Shown piece by piece: positions 52,696-60,655 of a stretch of DNA of 64,000 bases. Numbering within the stretch: the first letter of the stretch is position 1; each line of letters opens with the position of its first letter. The stretch comes from Cellulosilyticum sp. GTDB taxonomy: Bacteria; Bacillota; Clostridia; Lachnospirales; Cellulosilyticaceae. Made by a program: the position numbers and the translations under genes. The notes beneath the pieces were generated by a model. The model had not been told where the DNA came from, searched no databases, and worked only from the letters and a program-made list of their open reading frames with translations. The stretch is from positions 1 through 64,000 of the forward strand of contig SVDC01000001.1 in NCBI GenBank assembly GCA_015058045.1, given 5' to 3'.

Positions 52696-54144
52696 ATGTT
52701 GGCAGAAGAAATACAAAATCTAACAGAGATAAACATATTGAATGATAGTACGTTTATTAGACTGTTTGAGATAGATAGTGAAGTTGAGCGAATAAAAGCT
52801 GAAGATGAATTGCTGAAAAAAGCTAAGTCATTAGGTGTAGTGACACCGTTTAAGAAAAGGCTAATGGCCCATAAAAAAGAGTTTAAGAAGTTTCAGCGAG
52901 AGACTAAACAGTTCGTTCCGTTAAATGTAGATTTTAGGCTTGAATATACAGACAAAGGTGCAGTTAAAAACTCAATTAAAAACTACTACTCTATCTTAAG
53001 AAATGACGAGCAGCTAAAGGGAAAGATTATTTTTAATGAGCTATCAGGTGAACCTGAAAAAGTGCTTGGAGATAAAATCGTTGAATGGACAGATGTTGAT
53101 GATAGTAATACCAGGTGCTATATAGAAGAAAAGTATGGGATATACAGTGAGAAAAAGCTAAATGATGCACTTAACTTGATATTTCAGGACCACTCTTATA
53201 ACCCAGTTAAAGACATTATTGAGAGCATTGAATGGGATGGTAAAAGCAGAATACATACACTTCTAAGCAAGTGGCTAGGAGTAGCTGATGATTGCTATTC
53301 AAGAGAAGTAAGTAGGCTAATATTTGCAGGTGGTATCCATAGGCTTTATAATCCTGGATGCAAATTTGATGATATGCCAGTTTTAATCGGAACCAAGCAA
53401 GGGGAAGGTAAAAGTAGCTTTGTAAGTTGGTTGGCGCTACAAGACAATTTCTTCAGAGAAGTTAAGGAAATCGAAGGGCAGAAAGGCATGGAAGTACTTA
53501 AAGGCGCTTGGATATGCGAAATGGGAGAGCTTTTAGCACTCACTAAAGCTAAGGAAGTTGAAGCAGTTAAGGCCTATATAACATGTAGGGTTGATGTGTA
53601 TAGAAGTGCTTATGGTAAGAGAATCAATAAGCAGAAAAGAAGCTGCATTTTTATAGGCACCACTAATAAAACAGAATTTCTCACAGATAAAACAGGTAAC
53701 AGACGTTTTTACCCAGTAGTGGTAGATTGCACAGGCTACTACTTACACGATCATAAGGATGAAATTATGGAAGATATTGAGCAATGCTGGGCAGAAGCAT
53801 TAGCACTATATAAGCAAGGCAAATTAATGCCCTATGCAGACGTAAAGCTTGTAGATGAAATCAGGGAACGACAGGAAAGTGCTGTAGAAGATGATTTTAG
53901 AGTAGGTATGATTGAAAAATACTTAGAAAACAAAAACGAAGTATGCGTATTAGAAGTTTGGAGAAATGCACTTCTAAATGATTATACTACGCCAAGCAAA
54001 AAAGATAGCTGCGACATAGGTCTTATCCTTTCTAAAGTTAAAGGTTGGCAAAAAGGTAAAGGTACAAGAAGATTTATGGCTTATGGCTCACAGAAGTACT
54101 GGGAACGTATACCTAATGATGATAATGAAACATTACCGTTTTAG
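52696..54144 (+). CDS. VirE/VapE-type phage helicase-primase subunit
   Basis: The 482-residue protein has the P-loop GTKQGEGKSSFV, a WICEMGELLAL Walker B-like strand and SCIFIGTTN, with the RRFYPV block typical of the virulence-associated protein E family. This family supplies the replicative ATPase in many Firmicutes phages. It starts immediately after the primase gene, and the two may be one functional unit. Confidence 0.88.
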   Translation: MLAEEIQNLTEINILNDSTFIRLFEIDSEVERIKAEDELLKKAKSLGVVTPFKKRLMAHKKEFKKFQRETKQFVPLNVDFRLEYTDKGAVKNSIKNYYSILRNDEQLKGKIIFNELSGEPEKVLGDKIVEWTDVDDSNTRCYIEEKYGIYSEKKLNDALNLIFQDHSYNPVKDIIESIEWDGKSRIHTLLSKWLGVADDCYSREVSRLIFAGGIHRLYNPGCKFDDMPVLIGTKQGEGKSSFVSWLALQDNFFREVKEIEGQKGMEVLKGAWICEMGELLALTKAKEVEAVKAYITCRVDVYRSAYGKRINKQKRSCIFIGTTNKTEFLTDKTGNRRFYPVVVDCTGYYLHDHKDEIMEDIEQCWAEALALYKQGKLMPYADVKLVDEIRERQESAVEDDFRVGMIEKYLENKNEVCVLEVWRNALLNDYTTPSKKDSCDIGLILSKVKGWQKGKGTRRFMAYGSQKYWERIPNDDNETLPF

Positions 54145-54153
54145 AGGTGTTAT

Positions 54154-54378
54154 ATGAGAAAAGAACGTGAAATGTTTGAAGAAGCGTACAAGTTGCTAGA
54201 AATAAACTACGATAACACTAATTTTGACAAGTTGGCAGCTGAAATCCCTACTCTTTGTAAAAAATACAAGGGTAGTGGATTGTGGCAAAACTTAGTGTTA
54301 GCAGTATTGGACCATTTAGAAGCAAAAGCTAAGTATGAAAGGAAGATGGAAAATGAGCGACAAAGTAAATCATCCTGA
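54154..54378 (+). CDS. small phage protein, 74 residues
   Basis: No family recognised. It is helical, with a charged C terminus; its end overlaps the start of the DUF3310 gene by 26 bases. Confidence 0.6.
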   Translation: MRKEREMFEEAYKLLEINYDNTNFDKLAAEIPTLCKKYKGSGLWQNLVLAVLDHLEAKAKYERKMENERQSKSS

Positions 54379-54556
54379 ACATTATAACAAAGGAATCGAG
54401 TGTTGGGATTACATAGTTAGTCATAATATGGACTTTTTACAAGGTTCAGCTATCAAGTATTTAACTAGATTTAAGCATAAAAATGGAATTGAAGATTTAA
54501 AAAAGGCTAGAGCTTTTATAGATAAGTTGATTGAAGTTGAAGAGTATAAAGAGTAG
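54353..54556 (+). CDS. DUF3310 phage protein
   Basis: The start at 54353 follows AAAGGAAG. The 67-residue protein shows the DUF3310 pattern NHPEHYNKGIECWDYI then IKYLTRFKHKNGIEDLKKA. DUF3310 proteins are common in phage replication regions; their function is not settled. Confidence 0.9.
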   Translation: MSDKVNHPEHYNKGIECWDYIVSHNMDFLQGSAIKYLTRFKHKNGIEDLKKARAFIDKLIEVEEYKE

Positions 54557-54568
54557 CGAGGTGTAAGT

Positions 54569-54829
54569 ATGCTTGAGAGATTAAAAAAGTGTATGACTAT
54601 AAATGAAAAGTATTTTTGTGAGTTAGTTCTTTTAGGCAAGAATAAGACTATTGATGTTAAAGTGAATGAACTAGCTAGGCAAATAGGATTATCGCCAAAC
54701 ACTATACGTAATGCACTTAGTAAGTTAGAGATAGCCGGTTGCATAAAAATAGAGAAAAACTATAAATGTACTACGATAAAAATACTTAAGCAAGAATTGA
54801 TTAAAAAGGTGGTACAAGATGGGAACTAA
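54569..54829 (+). CDS. GntR/MarR-like small winged-helix protein
   Basis: The 86-residue protein contains VNELARQIGLSPNTIRNALSKLEIAGCI, a winged-helix recognition unit. It lies between DUF3310 and NUMOD1-like genes and overlaps the latter by 11 bases. Probably a phage regulator. Confidence 0.7.
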   Translation: MLERLKKCMTINEKYFCELVLLGKNKTIDVKVNELARQIGLSPNTIRNALSKLEIAGCIKIEKNYKCTTIKILKQELIKKVVQDGN

Positions 54830-55034
54830 GTGGCGAGGGTATAAAAGACCAACATTAAAATTGGATTATGAAACAGGAGAGGTTATCGAAAGATACAACA
54901 GTGTAAGAGAAGCAGCTAAAGCAAATTTCGTTGATTATACAGGTTTAGTGCAAGCTATTAAAAAACGTAACGGTAAGTGTAGCATGTTGAAGCTTAGGTT
55001 TGCTTATGAGGATGAATTTGAGGCAGACAAATAA
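54819..55034 (+). CDS. stand-alone NUMOD1-like DNA-binding module
   Basis: The 71-residue product includes DYETGEVIERYNSVREAAKA and VDYTGLVQAIKKRNGKC, the NUMOD1 helix-turn-helix normally found behind HNH or GIY-YIG homing nucleases. No nuclease part is present. A second such module occurs at 55299. Confidence 0.7.
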   Translation: MGTKWRGYKRPTLKLDYETGEVIERYNSVREAAKANFVDYTGLVQAIKKRNGKCSMLKLRFAYEDEFEADK

Positions 55035-55060
55035 AATTAATCTTTTAAGAAGGTGAGAGA

Positions 55061-55264
55061 ATGAAAAGCTTTAATTTTAAGTTTAGGTTAAATCAAGAAC
55101 TTATTAATGATGTTGGTTATGACATAGAGTATGAAGCTAAAGAAGGAGAAAAAGAAACTGTCCAAGTATGGTTTCAAGCACCAGGCGAAGAAGAAATATA
55201 TGTATTGTATGAAAAAGAAATGGTAGAGCAATGCGTAAATGATGGAAGCTGGGTAGTACTGTAA
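55061..55264 (+). CDS. small phage protein, 67 residues
   Basis: Acidic, beta-rich sequence with no recognised family. RBS AAGGTGAGAG precedes the ATG. Confidence 0.6.
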   Translation: MKSFNFKFRLNQELINDVGYDIEYEAKEGEKETVQVWFQAPGEEEIYVLYEKEMVEQCVNDGSWVVL

Positions 55265-55298
55265 TCTAAAATTGACTATTGTTGAGGTGGTGATTGTG

Positions 55299-55685
55299 GT
55301 GTTTGTTATGAAACCAGTTAAAGAAAGTTTACATGCAAGTCCGTATTCACGTAGTAAAAAATACCATGAAGAACATAGAGAAAAACGATTAAAACAAATG
55401 AAAGAGTATAGAGAAGCTCACAAAGAAGAAATTAGCTTAAAAAAGAAAAAATGGTGGAATGAACACTATGTTAAAAAAGGCAGATACGGTAACAAGCCTG
55501 TTAACATGAAAAAGGTTAGGCAATATGAACTTAGCACTAACGAGTTATTAGGTGAATATGAGAGCATAACAGAAGCAGCAGAAGATAACAGAATAAATAG
55601 ATTAACTATAATCAAGGCAATAAAAGAAAAGCGTGGAGTTTGCATAAGGCTTGGATGGAAGTTTGAACTTATAGAAAATTATTAA
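55299..55685 (+). CDS. basic coiled protein with C-terminal NUMOD1-like module
   Basis: The GTG at 55299 lies eight bases after GAGGTGG; GTG 55296 and ATG 55308 are alternatives. The first 60 residues are Lys/Arg/Glu-rich helix, suggesting DNA binding. The end (VRQYELSTNELLGEYESITE, then NRLTIIKAIKEKRGVC) is a NUMOD1-type module. It may be a remnant of a homing endonuclease without its catalytic domain. Confidence 0.65.
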   Translation: MFVMKPVKESLHASPYSRSKKYHEEHREKRLKQMKEYREAHKEEISLKKKKWWNEHYVKKGRYGNKPVNMKKVRQYELSTNELLGEYESITEAAEDNRINRLTIIKAIKEKRGVCIRLGWKFELIENY

Positions 55686-55697
55686 TGGGGGTAAGTA

Positions 55698-56045
55698 ATG
55701 AATAACCTCGTAAAAATAGTTATTTATCAAGCAGAAGTAAAAAAAGACTTATCAGGGAAAAAGATAAAAAAAGTAAATGTTACATATAGGCTAGAGAATG
55801 GAGAGATTGTAACAAAGGAAGAATGGAAAAAACGAGTAAATCAAACAGTTAACAAGCTACATGAAGAACATATTCTCGAAGCGCTGATTAAGTTGTCAAG
55901 TGAAAAATATTCCTCGAAAAGCGAAGAAGATATTTTGGAACATGCAATGGATCTATACTCATATAGAATGTTTGAAAATAATCAATGGGTATTATTCGAC
56001 AAGTTTAATAAAATGCTTGGAGATGTTCAAATTAGCCTATTTTAG
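55698..56045 (+). CDS. phage protein, 115 residues
   Basis: No family recognised. Helical C-terminal half. RBS GGGGGTAAG precedes it. Confidence 0.6.
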   Translation: MNNLVKIVIYQAEVKKDLSGKKIKKVNVTYRLENGEIVTKEEWKKRVNQTVNKLHEEHILEALIKLSSEKYSSKSEEDILEHAMDLYSYRMFENNQWVLFDKFNKMLGDVQISLF

Positions 56046-56080
56046 TAATAACAAAATGAATTTTTGACAGGAGGGCAGGC

Positions 56081-56287
56081 ATGAAAAAGCAATCGGGTAA
56101 TCATTCATCTAAGTATGCACTTAATCCTGAACAGCTAGAAAAGGATTTAGAAGCGAAAGAAAATGATAGAAATACCTTTAAGGACCTGGTAAGGCATTTA
56201 GTCTTACTGGATCCTAGCAAGATGGATTTAAGATTTAAAGACCTGCTAGATGTAGCCAGGGAATTGAAACAAGAGTTTAATCTGTAA
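56081..56287 (+). CDS. small helical phage protein, 68 residues
   Basis: The ATG follows GGAGGGCAGGC. The product is charged and helical (EQLEKDLEAKENDRNTFKDL). No family recognised. Confidence 0.6.
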   Translation: MKKQSGNHSSKYALNPEQLEKDLEAKENDRNTFKDLVRHLVLLDPSKMDLRFKDLLDVARELKQEFNL

Positions 56288-56314
56288 AAAAATAAGAATT
56301 TGAAAGGGTGGAAC

Positions 56315-56488
56315 ATGAAGATTATAGGAACTAGAGAAGAAATTAATTATATACATCATTTAATTTTAAATGATTATGACGTTGAATGTGAAGAATGTCC
56401 AGTTTTCGAACAATGTGGTGAAGGAAATCAAGATAGATGTGGAAATGTGATATGGAATTTTATAGATGTTGAAGAAGTTACAGAATAA
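56315..56488 (+). CDS. small Cys-rich phage protein, 57 residues
   Basis: The start at 56315 follows AAAGGGTGG. Cysteines in CEECPVFEQCGEGNQDRCG suggest zinc or Fe-S binding. First member of an array of small cassettes with similar linkers. Confidence 0.6.
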   Translation: MKIIGTREEINYIHHLILNDYDVECEECPVFEQCGEGNQDRCGNVIWNFIDVEEVTE

Positions 56489-56517
56489 AATCCAAAATTG
56501 GGAGGGGAAAAGTTATT

Positions 56518-56733
56518 ATGTATGGAGTAAAATTCGAAGATTTATTTAATATTTTGGACAGAAGTTGTGGATGTGTATATGTATATAATGAGTATGACAA
56601 TGCTTGTATATTTTCAACAAGTCATGCATCTGTATGTGGAACTTTAAAAAAAGATTTTGAGAACGTAAAAGATAAAGTAGTTGTACAAGTAACAAATTAT
56701 AACGGTGATGAATGGAAAGTGTATGTTAGATAA
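56518..56733 (+). CDS. small phage protein, 71 residues
   Basis: Acidic N-terminal half with two Cys; no family recognised. It is separated from its neighbours by AATAAAATC-type linkers. Confidence 0.55.
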   Translation: MYGVKFEDLFNILDRSCGCVYVYNEYDNACIFSTSHASVCGTLKKDFENVKDKVVVQVTNYNGDEWKVYVR

Positions 56734-56766
56734 ATAAAATCAGAGTTTGATAAGGGGAGTGGTAAT

Positions 56767-56922
56767 ATGAAAAAATGGAAAATTGAATTTAGAGGTTTTT
56801 CATATGTAGAAGCAGAAACAGAAGATGAAGCCAAAGAAATGTTTGAAAATAGTGAAACTATATATGATGAGACAGAACAAGACAGTCCAGTAGAAGTTGA
56901 TGAATTTATAATTGAATTTTAA
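56767..56922 (+). CDS. small acidic phage protein, 51 residues
   Basis: Starts MKKWKIEFRGFSYVEAETED; the first strand-helix resembles small DpnD/PcfM-like phage proteins with a short beta start and acidic tail, but the match is weak. RBS GGGGAGTGG precedes it. Confidence 0.55.
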   Translation: MKKWKIEFRGFSYVEAETEDEAKEMFENSETIYDETEQDSPVEVDEFIIEF

Positions 56923-56948
56923 ATAAAATAAGTTTGTGGGGGATAAAA

Positions 56949-57143
56949 ATGACAGAGTACATGGAATGCCCAAAATGTGGAGGAAAGGCATATTCAGAGC
57001 CAGTAGATGCCAGTCCTGCGTGGTATTATCCACCTTTTCATTGTGATTGTGGGTGGAGTGAATTATGTGAACACGCAGATAAAGAGGGGTGTAAAAATTG
57101 TACTGAATATGAATTCTGCTATAAGGAATTAAATAAAATATAA
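56949..57143 (+). CDS. small zinc-ribbon phage protein, 64 residues
   Basis: CPKCGGKAYSE and a second CDCGW, then CKNCTEYEFC, form one or two zinc knuckles. The start at 56949 follows GTGGGGGA. Confidence 0.6.
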   Translation: MTEYMECPKCGGKAYSEPVDASPAWYYPPFHCDCGWSELCEHADKEGCKNCTEYEFCYKELNKI

Positions 57144-57161
57144 GTTTGGTGAGGTGAATAT

Positions 57162-57338
57162 ATGCTTTTATATTTAGATAAAACAGAAGAACTTTATGTT
57201 GAATCAGCATTAAAAGAAGCTCGTGAATTAGCTAAAAGAAGAACAAATCTTGCAGATGGGGCAAAAGAAGTTGAAAGAAGTAAAGAAGTAGAGAAAATTT
57301 ATGAAAGGATATTAAAGAAGTTTGAACTTAATAAATAA
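57162..57338 (+). CDS. small helical phage protein, 58 residues
   Basis: It follows GAGGTGAAT and encodes MLLYLDKTEELYVESALKEA and more charged helix. No family recognised. Confidence 0.55.
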   Translation: MLLYLDKTEELYVESALKEARELAKRRTNLADGAKEVERSKEVEKIYERILKKFELNK

Positions 57339-57365
57339 AATCTGATTTTTAGGGAGGTATGAAGC

Positions 57366-57482
57366 ATGAATGGATGGTTAGCATTAGTATTAATTACTCT
57401 TATTATCTGTGTAACTGTAACTATTAGTGATTACATGAGTTATAAAGAACGTAATGGAAATAAAATTAAGATTAATAAATAA
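57366..57482 (+). CDS. small single-helix membrane peptide, 38 residues
   Basis: One strongly hydrophobic helix (WLALVLITLIICVTVTI) with a basic tail. RBS GGGAGG at 57352-57357 lies eight bases upstream. A short hairpin with AGGTGCT/AGCACCT arms follows at about 57488-57511. Confidence 0.5.
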   Translation: MNGWLALVLITLIICVTVTISDYMSYKERNGNKIKINK

Positions 57483-57533
57483 GTACATAGGTGCTGACTT
57501 TGGTTAGCACCTTCTACATAGGGAGGGATTAGA

Positions 57534-57746
57534 ATGAACGAAAAAGAGAAAGCAGCACAGAGAATAGGAATGTTTTTAGAAACGTTCTTTACAGGAATAC
57601 TACTTAGCAATTGCACATTGGGGGTAAAAAAGAACTTTGACTTTGTAATTATCGACAACGAAACTAGATGCAGTAAAACAATCACGCAAGGTGAAATGCT
57701 TAATATGCTAGAAGAGTTTAAAACTAAAACATGGGATAAAACTTAA
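57534..57746 (+). CDS. small phage protein, 70 residues
   Basis: No family recognised. It follows GGGAGGG and has a helical N terminus and a C-terminal ITQGEMLNMLEEF helix. Confidence 0.6.
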   Translation: MNEKEKAAQRIGMFLETFFTGILLSNCTLGVKKNFDFVIIDNETRCSKTITQGEMLNMLEEFKTKTWDKT

Positions 57747-57834
57747 AACAAATTCGACTTTGGGAGCAGTACATAATTAGGACAAGCTAGTAACATATTG
57801 GGGAAGTTAAATATTACTAGTTAGGAGCGATAGT

Positions 57835-58800
57835 ATGAGTAGAGTACTATACACAAAAGAAAGATGGGAAACAGTACTAGAGATAAATAAACATTTAATG
57901 CAACAGTATTTAAGAAATTGTAAAGCTGACAAAAAGGGAGAACGGACAATAAGAGAATATGGCTATGATCTACGCTTCTTCCTTTGTTGGAATTTACTGT
58001 TTAACGAAAATATGAGTGTTTTGGATTTTAAGAAAAAGCACTTTAATGAGTTTAAATTCTTCATGGTAGAGGAGAGAAATGCAAGCAACGCTAGAATTAA
58101 TCGACTATTATCAGCAATTAGAACAATGATGTCATATGCAGAAGATGATGATGACGATTATGAGGACTATATAAGAAATCCGGCAGCTAAAATTAAAGGC
58201 TTAGAAAAGGAACCGGTTAAGGAAAACGCTTTTCTAAGCCAGAGACAAATTGATTTGCTAAGAGATTACTTAGCACAGCATAAGATGTTACAGCACCTAT
58301 GCCTATTAGATATTTTATATGACACAGGGGCTAGAGTCAATGAAGTACTACAAGTAAAAGATACAGATACATTAGAAAAAGGCTATTTAAAGGTTATCTG
58401 CAAAGGTGGCAGAGCAGAATACATACTATTACATGAACATGCCAAAGAAAGCATAAAGCTACATCTAAGCGTAAAGCAACCAGGTGAAGCCTTTTGGCAA
58501 AGTAAGTATGGTCCAGTAACAAAAACATCAACACTTAGAGGTTGGGTAAATGATATGTGTAAGATACTTAAGTCATTAGATCCAGGAGCGCCACATTTTA
58601 CACCACATAGTTTTAGACATACATTCTTAGAGAATACAACTAATGGCACTCATTATCTTTGCAAAATTATAGGTAGAAAATTTACTATGGAAGAAGCTCA
58701 ACTATTAGCACATCATAAAAGTATAGATATGACAAAAAGCTACTTGAAGCCTAAAGATGATGAGCTTATATTTGGACTCTTTGGAATTAAAATCGCTTAG
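57835..58800 (+). CDS. second prophage recombinase (tyrosine type)
   Basis: The 321-residue protein has a core-binding region and a XerD-like catalytic domain with R167 (DTGARVNE), K190, H258 and R261 (HSFRHTF), H293/H294 (LLAHHKS) and Y303. It lies in mid-prophage, far from attL, directly before a repeat cluster and the late genes, so it is not the obvious integrase. It might resolve phage genomes or act on a site nearby. Confidence 0.9.
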   Translation: MSRVLYTKERWETVLEINKHLMQQYLRNCKADKKGERTIREYGYDLRFFLCWNLLFNENMSVLDFKKKHFNEFKFFMVEERNASNARINRLLSAIRTMMSYAEDDDDDYEDYIRNPAAKIKGLEKEPVKENAFLSQRQIDLLRDYLAQHKMLQHLCLLDILYDTGARVNEVLQVKDTDTLEKGYLKVICKGGRAEYILLHEHAKESIKLHLSVKQPGEAFWQSKYGPVTKTSTLRGWVNDMCKILKSLDPGAPHFTPHSFRHTFLENTTNGTHYLCKIIGRKFTMEEAQLLAHHKSIDMTKSYLKPKDDELIFGLFGIKIA

Positions 58801-59172
58801 TCGGTGTGACCACACAAATTTGGTCACAATTTGGTCACAATTTGGTCACACGCTGAAACCCTTGATACTCATACCCTTATACTAACTATGTAACCATGTA
58901 ACCAAATATTAGAGTATATATATAGTAGTGTTTTTTATTTTTTTTATTACGTTTTTTATAGTGTATTTTTTATTTTATATACTTCTATACAAACGTGGTT
59001 TCATGGTTACATGGTCACAAAAATAGTAAAAACATTGAGTATCAACGAGTTTAGCTGAAACCAAATTAAAACCAAAGTGTGACCAGTGAATAATACGTGC
59101 ATTTTGGCACTTACATATAGATTGTTTTCATAAAAATGTAAAACAGGAATTTATTAATATTCAGGAGGCAAC
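58801..59172. promoter_or_regulatory. 372-base gene-free stretch with GGTCAC iterons
   Basis: An 11-base unit AATTTGGTCAC repeats perfectly three times at 58817-58849, preceded by the inverted GTGACCA (58805-58811). Looser GGTCAC, GGTTAC and GTAACC copies follow up to about 59085. The middle (58915-58985) is almost pure A/T. This layout resembles an origin or a recombinase/regulator landing site between early and late genes. Confidence 0.6.
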
Positions 59173-59577
59173 ATGGATATTAGACATAAGCTTAATAGTT
59201 ATAGACCGCTAATCAGAGAGATTAACTACTTAGAACGCAAGATTGAAGCAATGAGAGATAGGCAAACGTCAATTAGGAGTTCTAGTGATGTTAGTGAAGT
59301 ACAAGCAAGTGGTGGCAATAGTGATAAGATAGGTAATAGTGTAGCTGCATTAAACGACCTAGAAGATATGTACTTGAGAAAGATTGAAAAAGCTAATGCA
59401 GAGCTAAGAGAAATTGAAACATTAATTGATACTCTTGAACCAGTAGAAAGATTATTGATGAGAGCAAGATATATTGATGGGGAATACTTTGAACATATTT
59501 GTGGCATAATTGGGTACAGTTACAGGCAGACAATGAGAATCCATAAATGTGCAATAAGAAAACTGCAACAACAATAA
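59173..59577 (+). CDS. DUF1492/ArpU-like late regulator
   Basis: The 134-residue protein has an N-terminal coiled coil (IREINYLERKIEAMRDRQ) and a C-terminal sigma-70 region-4-like helix-turn-helix (VERLLMRARYIDG, YSYRQTMRIHKCAI). This pattern is that of DUF1492/ArpU regulators, which sit just before the phage packaging genes and turn on late transcription. Confidence 0.85.
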   Translation: MDIRHKLNSYRPLIREINYLERKIEAMRDRQTSIRSSSDVSEVQASGGNSDKIGNSVAALNDLEDMYLRKIEKANAELREIETLIDTLEPVERLLMRARYIDGEYFEHICGIIGYSYRQTMRIHKCAIRKLQQQ

Positions 59578-59642
59578 AAGATGGCACACCATGTCCCATA
59601 TTGACATGCTACAATAGTATCATCAAATAGTGAATCAAAGAG

Positions 59643-59691
59643 GATGTTGGCATAACCGTACGTTGGTTAATCTGGGCTAACATCTTTTTTT
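59643..59691 (+). terminator. terminator before the packaging genes
   Basis: Outer arms GATGTTGGC (59643-59651) and GCTAACATC (59676-59684, one G-U pair) are followed by seven T residues. Confidence 0.75.
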
Positions 59692-59714
59692 ATGCAAAAA
59701 GAAAAGGTGATACA

Positions 59715-60116
59715 ATGCTAAAGTCTTGTAAGTATTGTGGCAAGATACATGATAGTAAGTATGATTGTGGCATGAAGCCTAGGTATCGTGGCAAGGTAAA
59801 CAATAAGAAAGAACTATTCAGAAAGACTAAAGCCTGGACAGTGAGAAGTATAGAGATAAGGGATAGGGATCATAACTTATGCCAGGTGTGTAAGCGTAAT
59901 ATAAGAATGACTGATGATATGAGACAGTATGAGTATGACAACTTGAGTGTGCATCATATCTATTCGTTACAAGAAGACTTTGATAAGCGATTAGATGGAC
60001 TTAATTTGATTACAGTTTGTTCTTATCATCATGAGTTATGCGAAAATGGAAGGATTGATAGAAGGACTCAGCTAAAAATAGCGAGTGAGCAAGAAGGTAT
60101 CCCCCCTACCATTTAA
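59715..60116 (+). CDS. HNH endonuclease beside terminase
   Basis: The 133-residue protein has CKYCG near the start, CQVCKRN, LSVHHIYSLQ with the paired His, LDGLNLITVC and a final HHELCENGR, a standard HNH nuclease. HNH genes just before terS are common in HK97-like phages and some are needed for DNA packaging with terminase. Confidence 0.92.
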   Translation: MLKSCKYCGKIHDSKYDCGMKPRYRGKVNNKKELFRKTKAWTVRSIEIRDRDHNLCQVCKRNIRMTDDMRQYEYDNLSVHHIYSLQEDFDKRLDGLNLITVCSYHHELCENGRIDRRTQLKIASEQEGIPPTI

Positions 60117-60202
60117 GCGTATTTTTATTATATATCTGTAGACCGACATACGGGGTTTAAACATAATATATTTGTAAAATGAACTTTGAAAGGAGTGGTA
60201 TA

Positions 60203-60655
60203 ATGGCTAGGCCAACAAAGGCAGTAGTAACATTGGATAAATATGGGCAGACAAAACAAGAGTTGTCTAAAAGATTAGACAATGAAACAAAGCTAAAAGG
60301 TGGCAGTAAGAATATACTACCTCCTGGGCACTTAAATGCAAATCAGAAAAAGATTTTTAATTATATAGTTAAGAGCTTGGAGCAAGCGAATATTCTAGGG
60401 GACTTGGATGTATATATCCTAACCACTTGCTCAATAGCTATAGATAGACTTGAAAAAATAGAAGCTGCTATAAATGATGATTTTAATTTATTATATGATG
60501 CTAAGTTTATGGCATCAAAAGAAAAGTATACTAAGGACCTTTATAGGTGCTGTAATGAATTATCACTCTCACCGCAAGCTAGAGCGAAGATGGGAAATGC
60601 TATGATGCAAAATAATAGTTCTGGACCTAGCTTAAAGGAGATTTTAGGTGGTTAA
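60203..60655 (+). CDS. terminase small subunit, P27 family
   Basis: The start at 60203 follows AAAGGAGTGG; 150 residues. PPGHLNANQKKIFNYIVKSLE and CSIAIDRLEKIEAAI, with a C-terminal SPQARAKMG, match the phage P27 family. It overlaps the large subunit by eight bases. It binds phage DNA to start packaging. Confidence 0.9.
   Translation: MARPTKAVVTLDKYGQTKQELSKRLDNETKLKGGSKNILPPGHLNANQKKIFNYIVKSLEQANILGDLDVYILTTCSIAIDRLEKIEAAINDDFNLLYDAKFMASKEKYTKDLYRCCNELSLSPQARAKMGNAMMQNNSSGPSLKEILGG

Noticed and set aside
58817..58849. CRISPR array
   Set aside because: Units are 11 bases with no spacers; better read as iterons.
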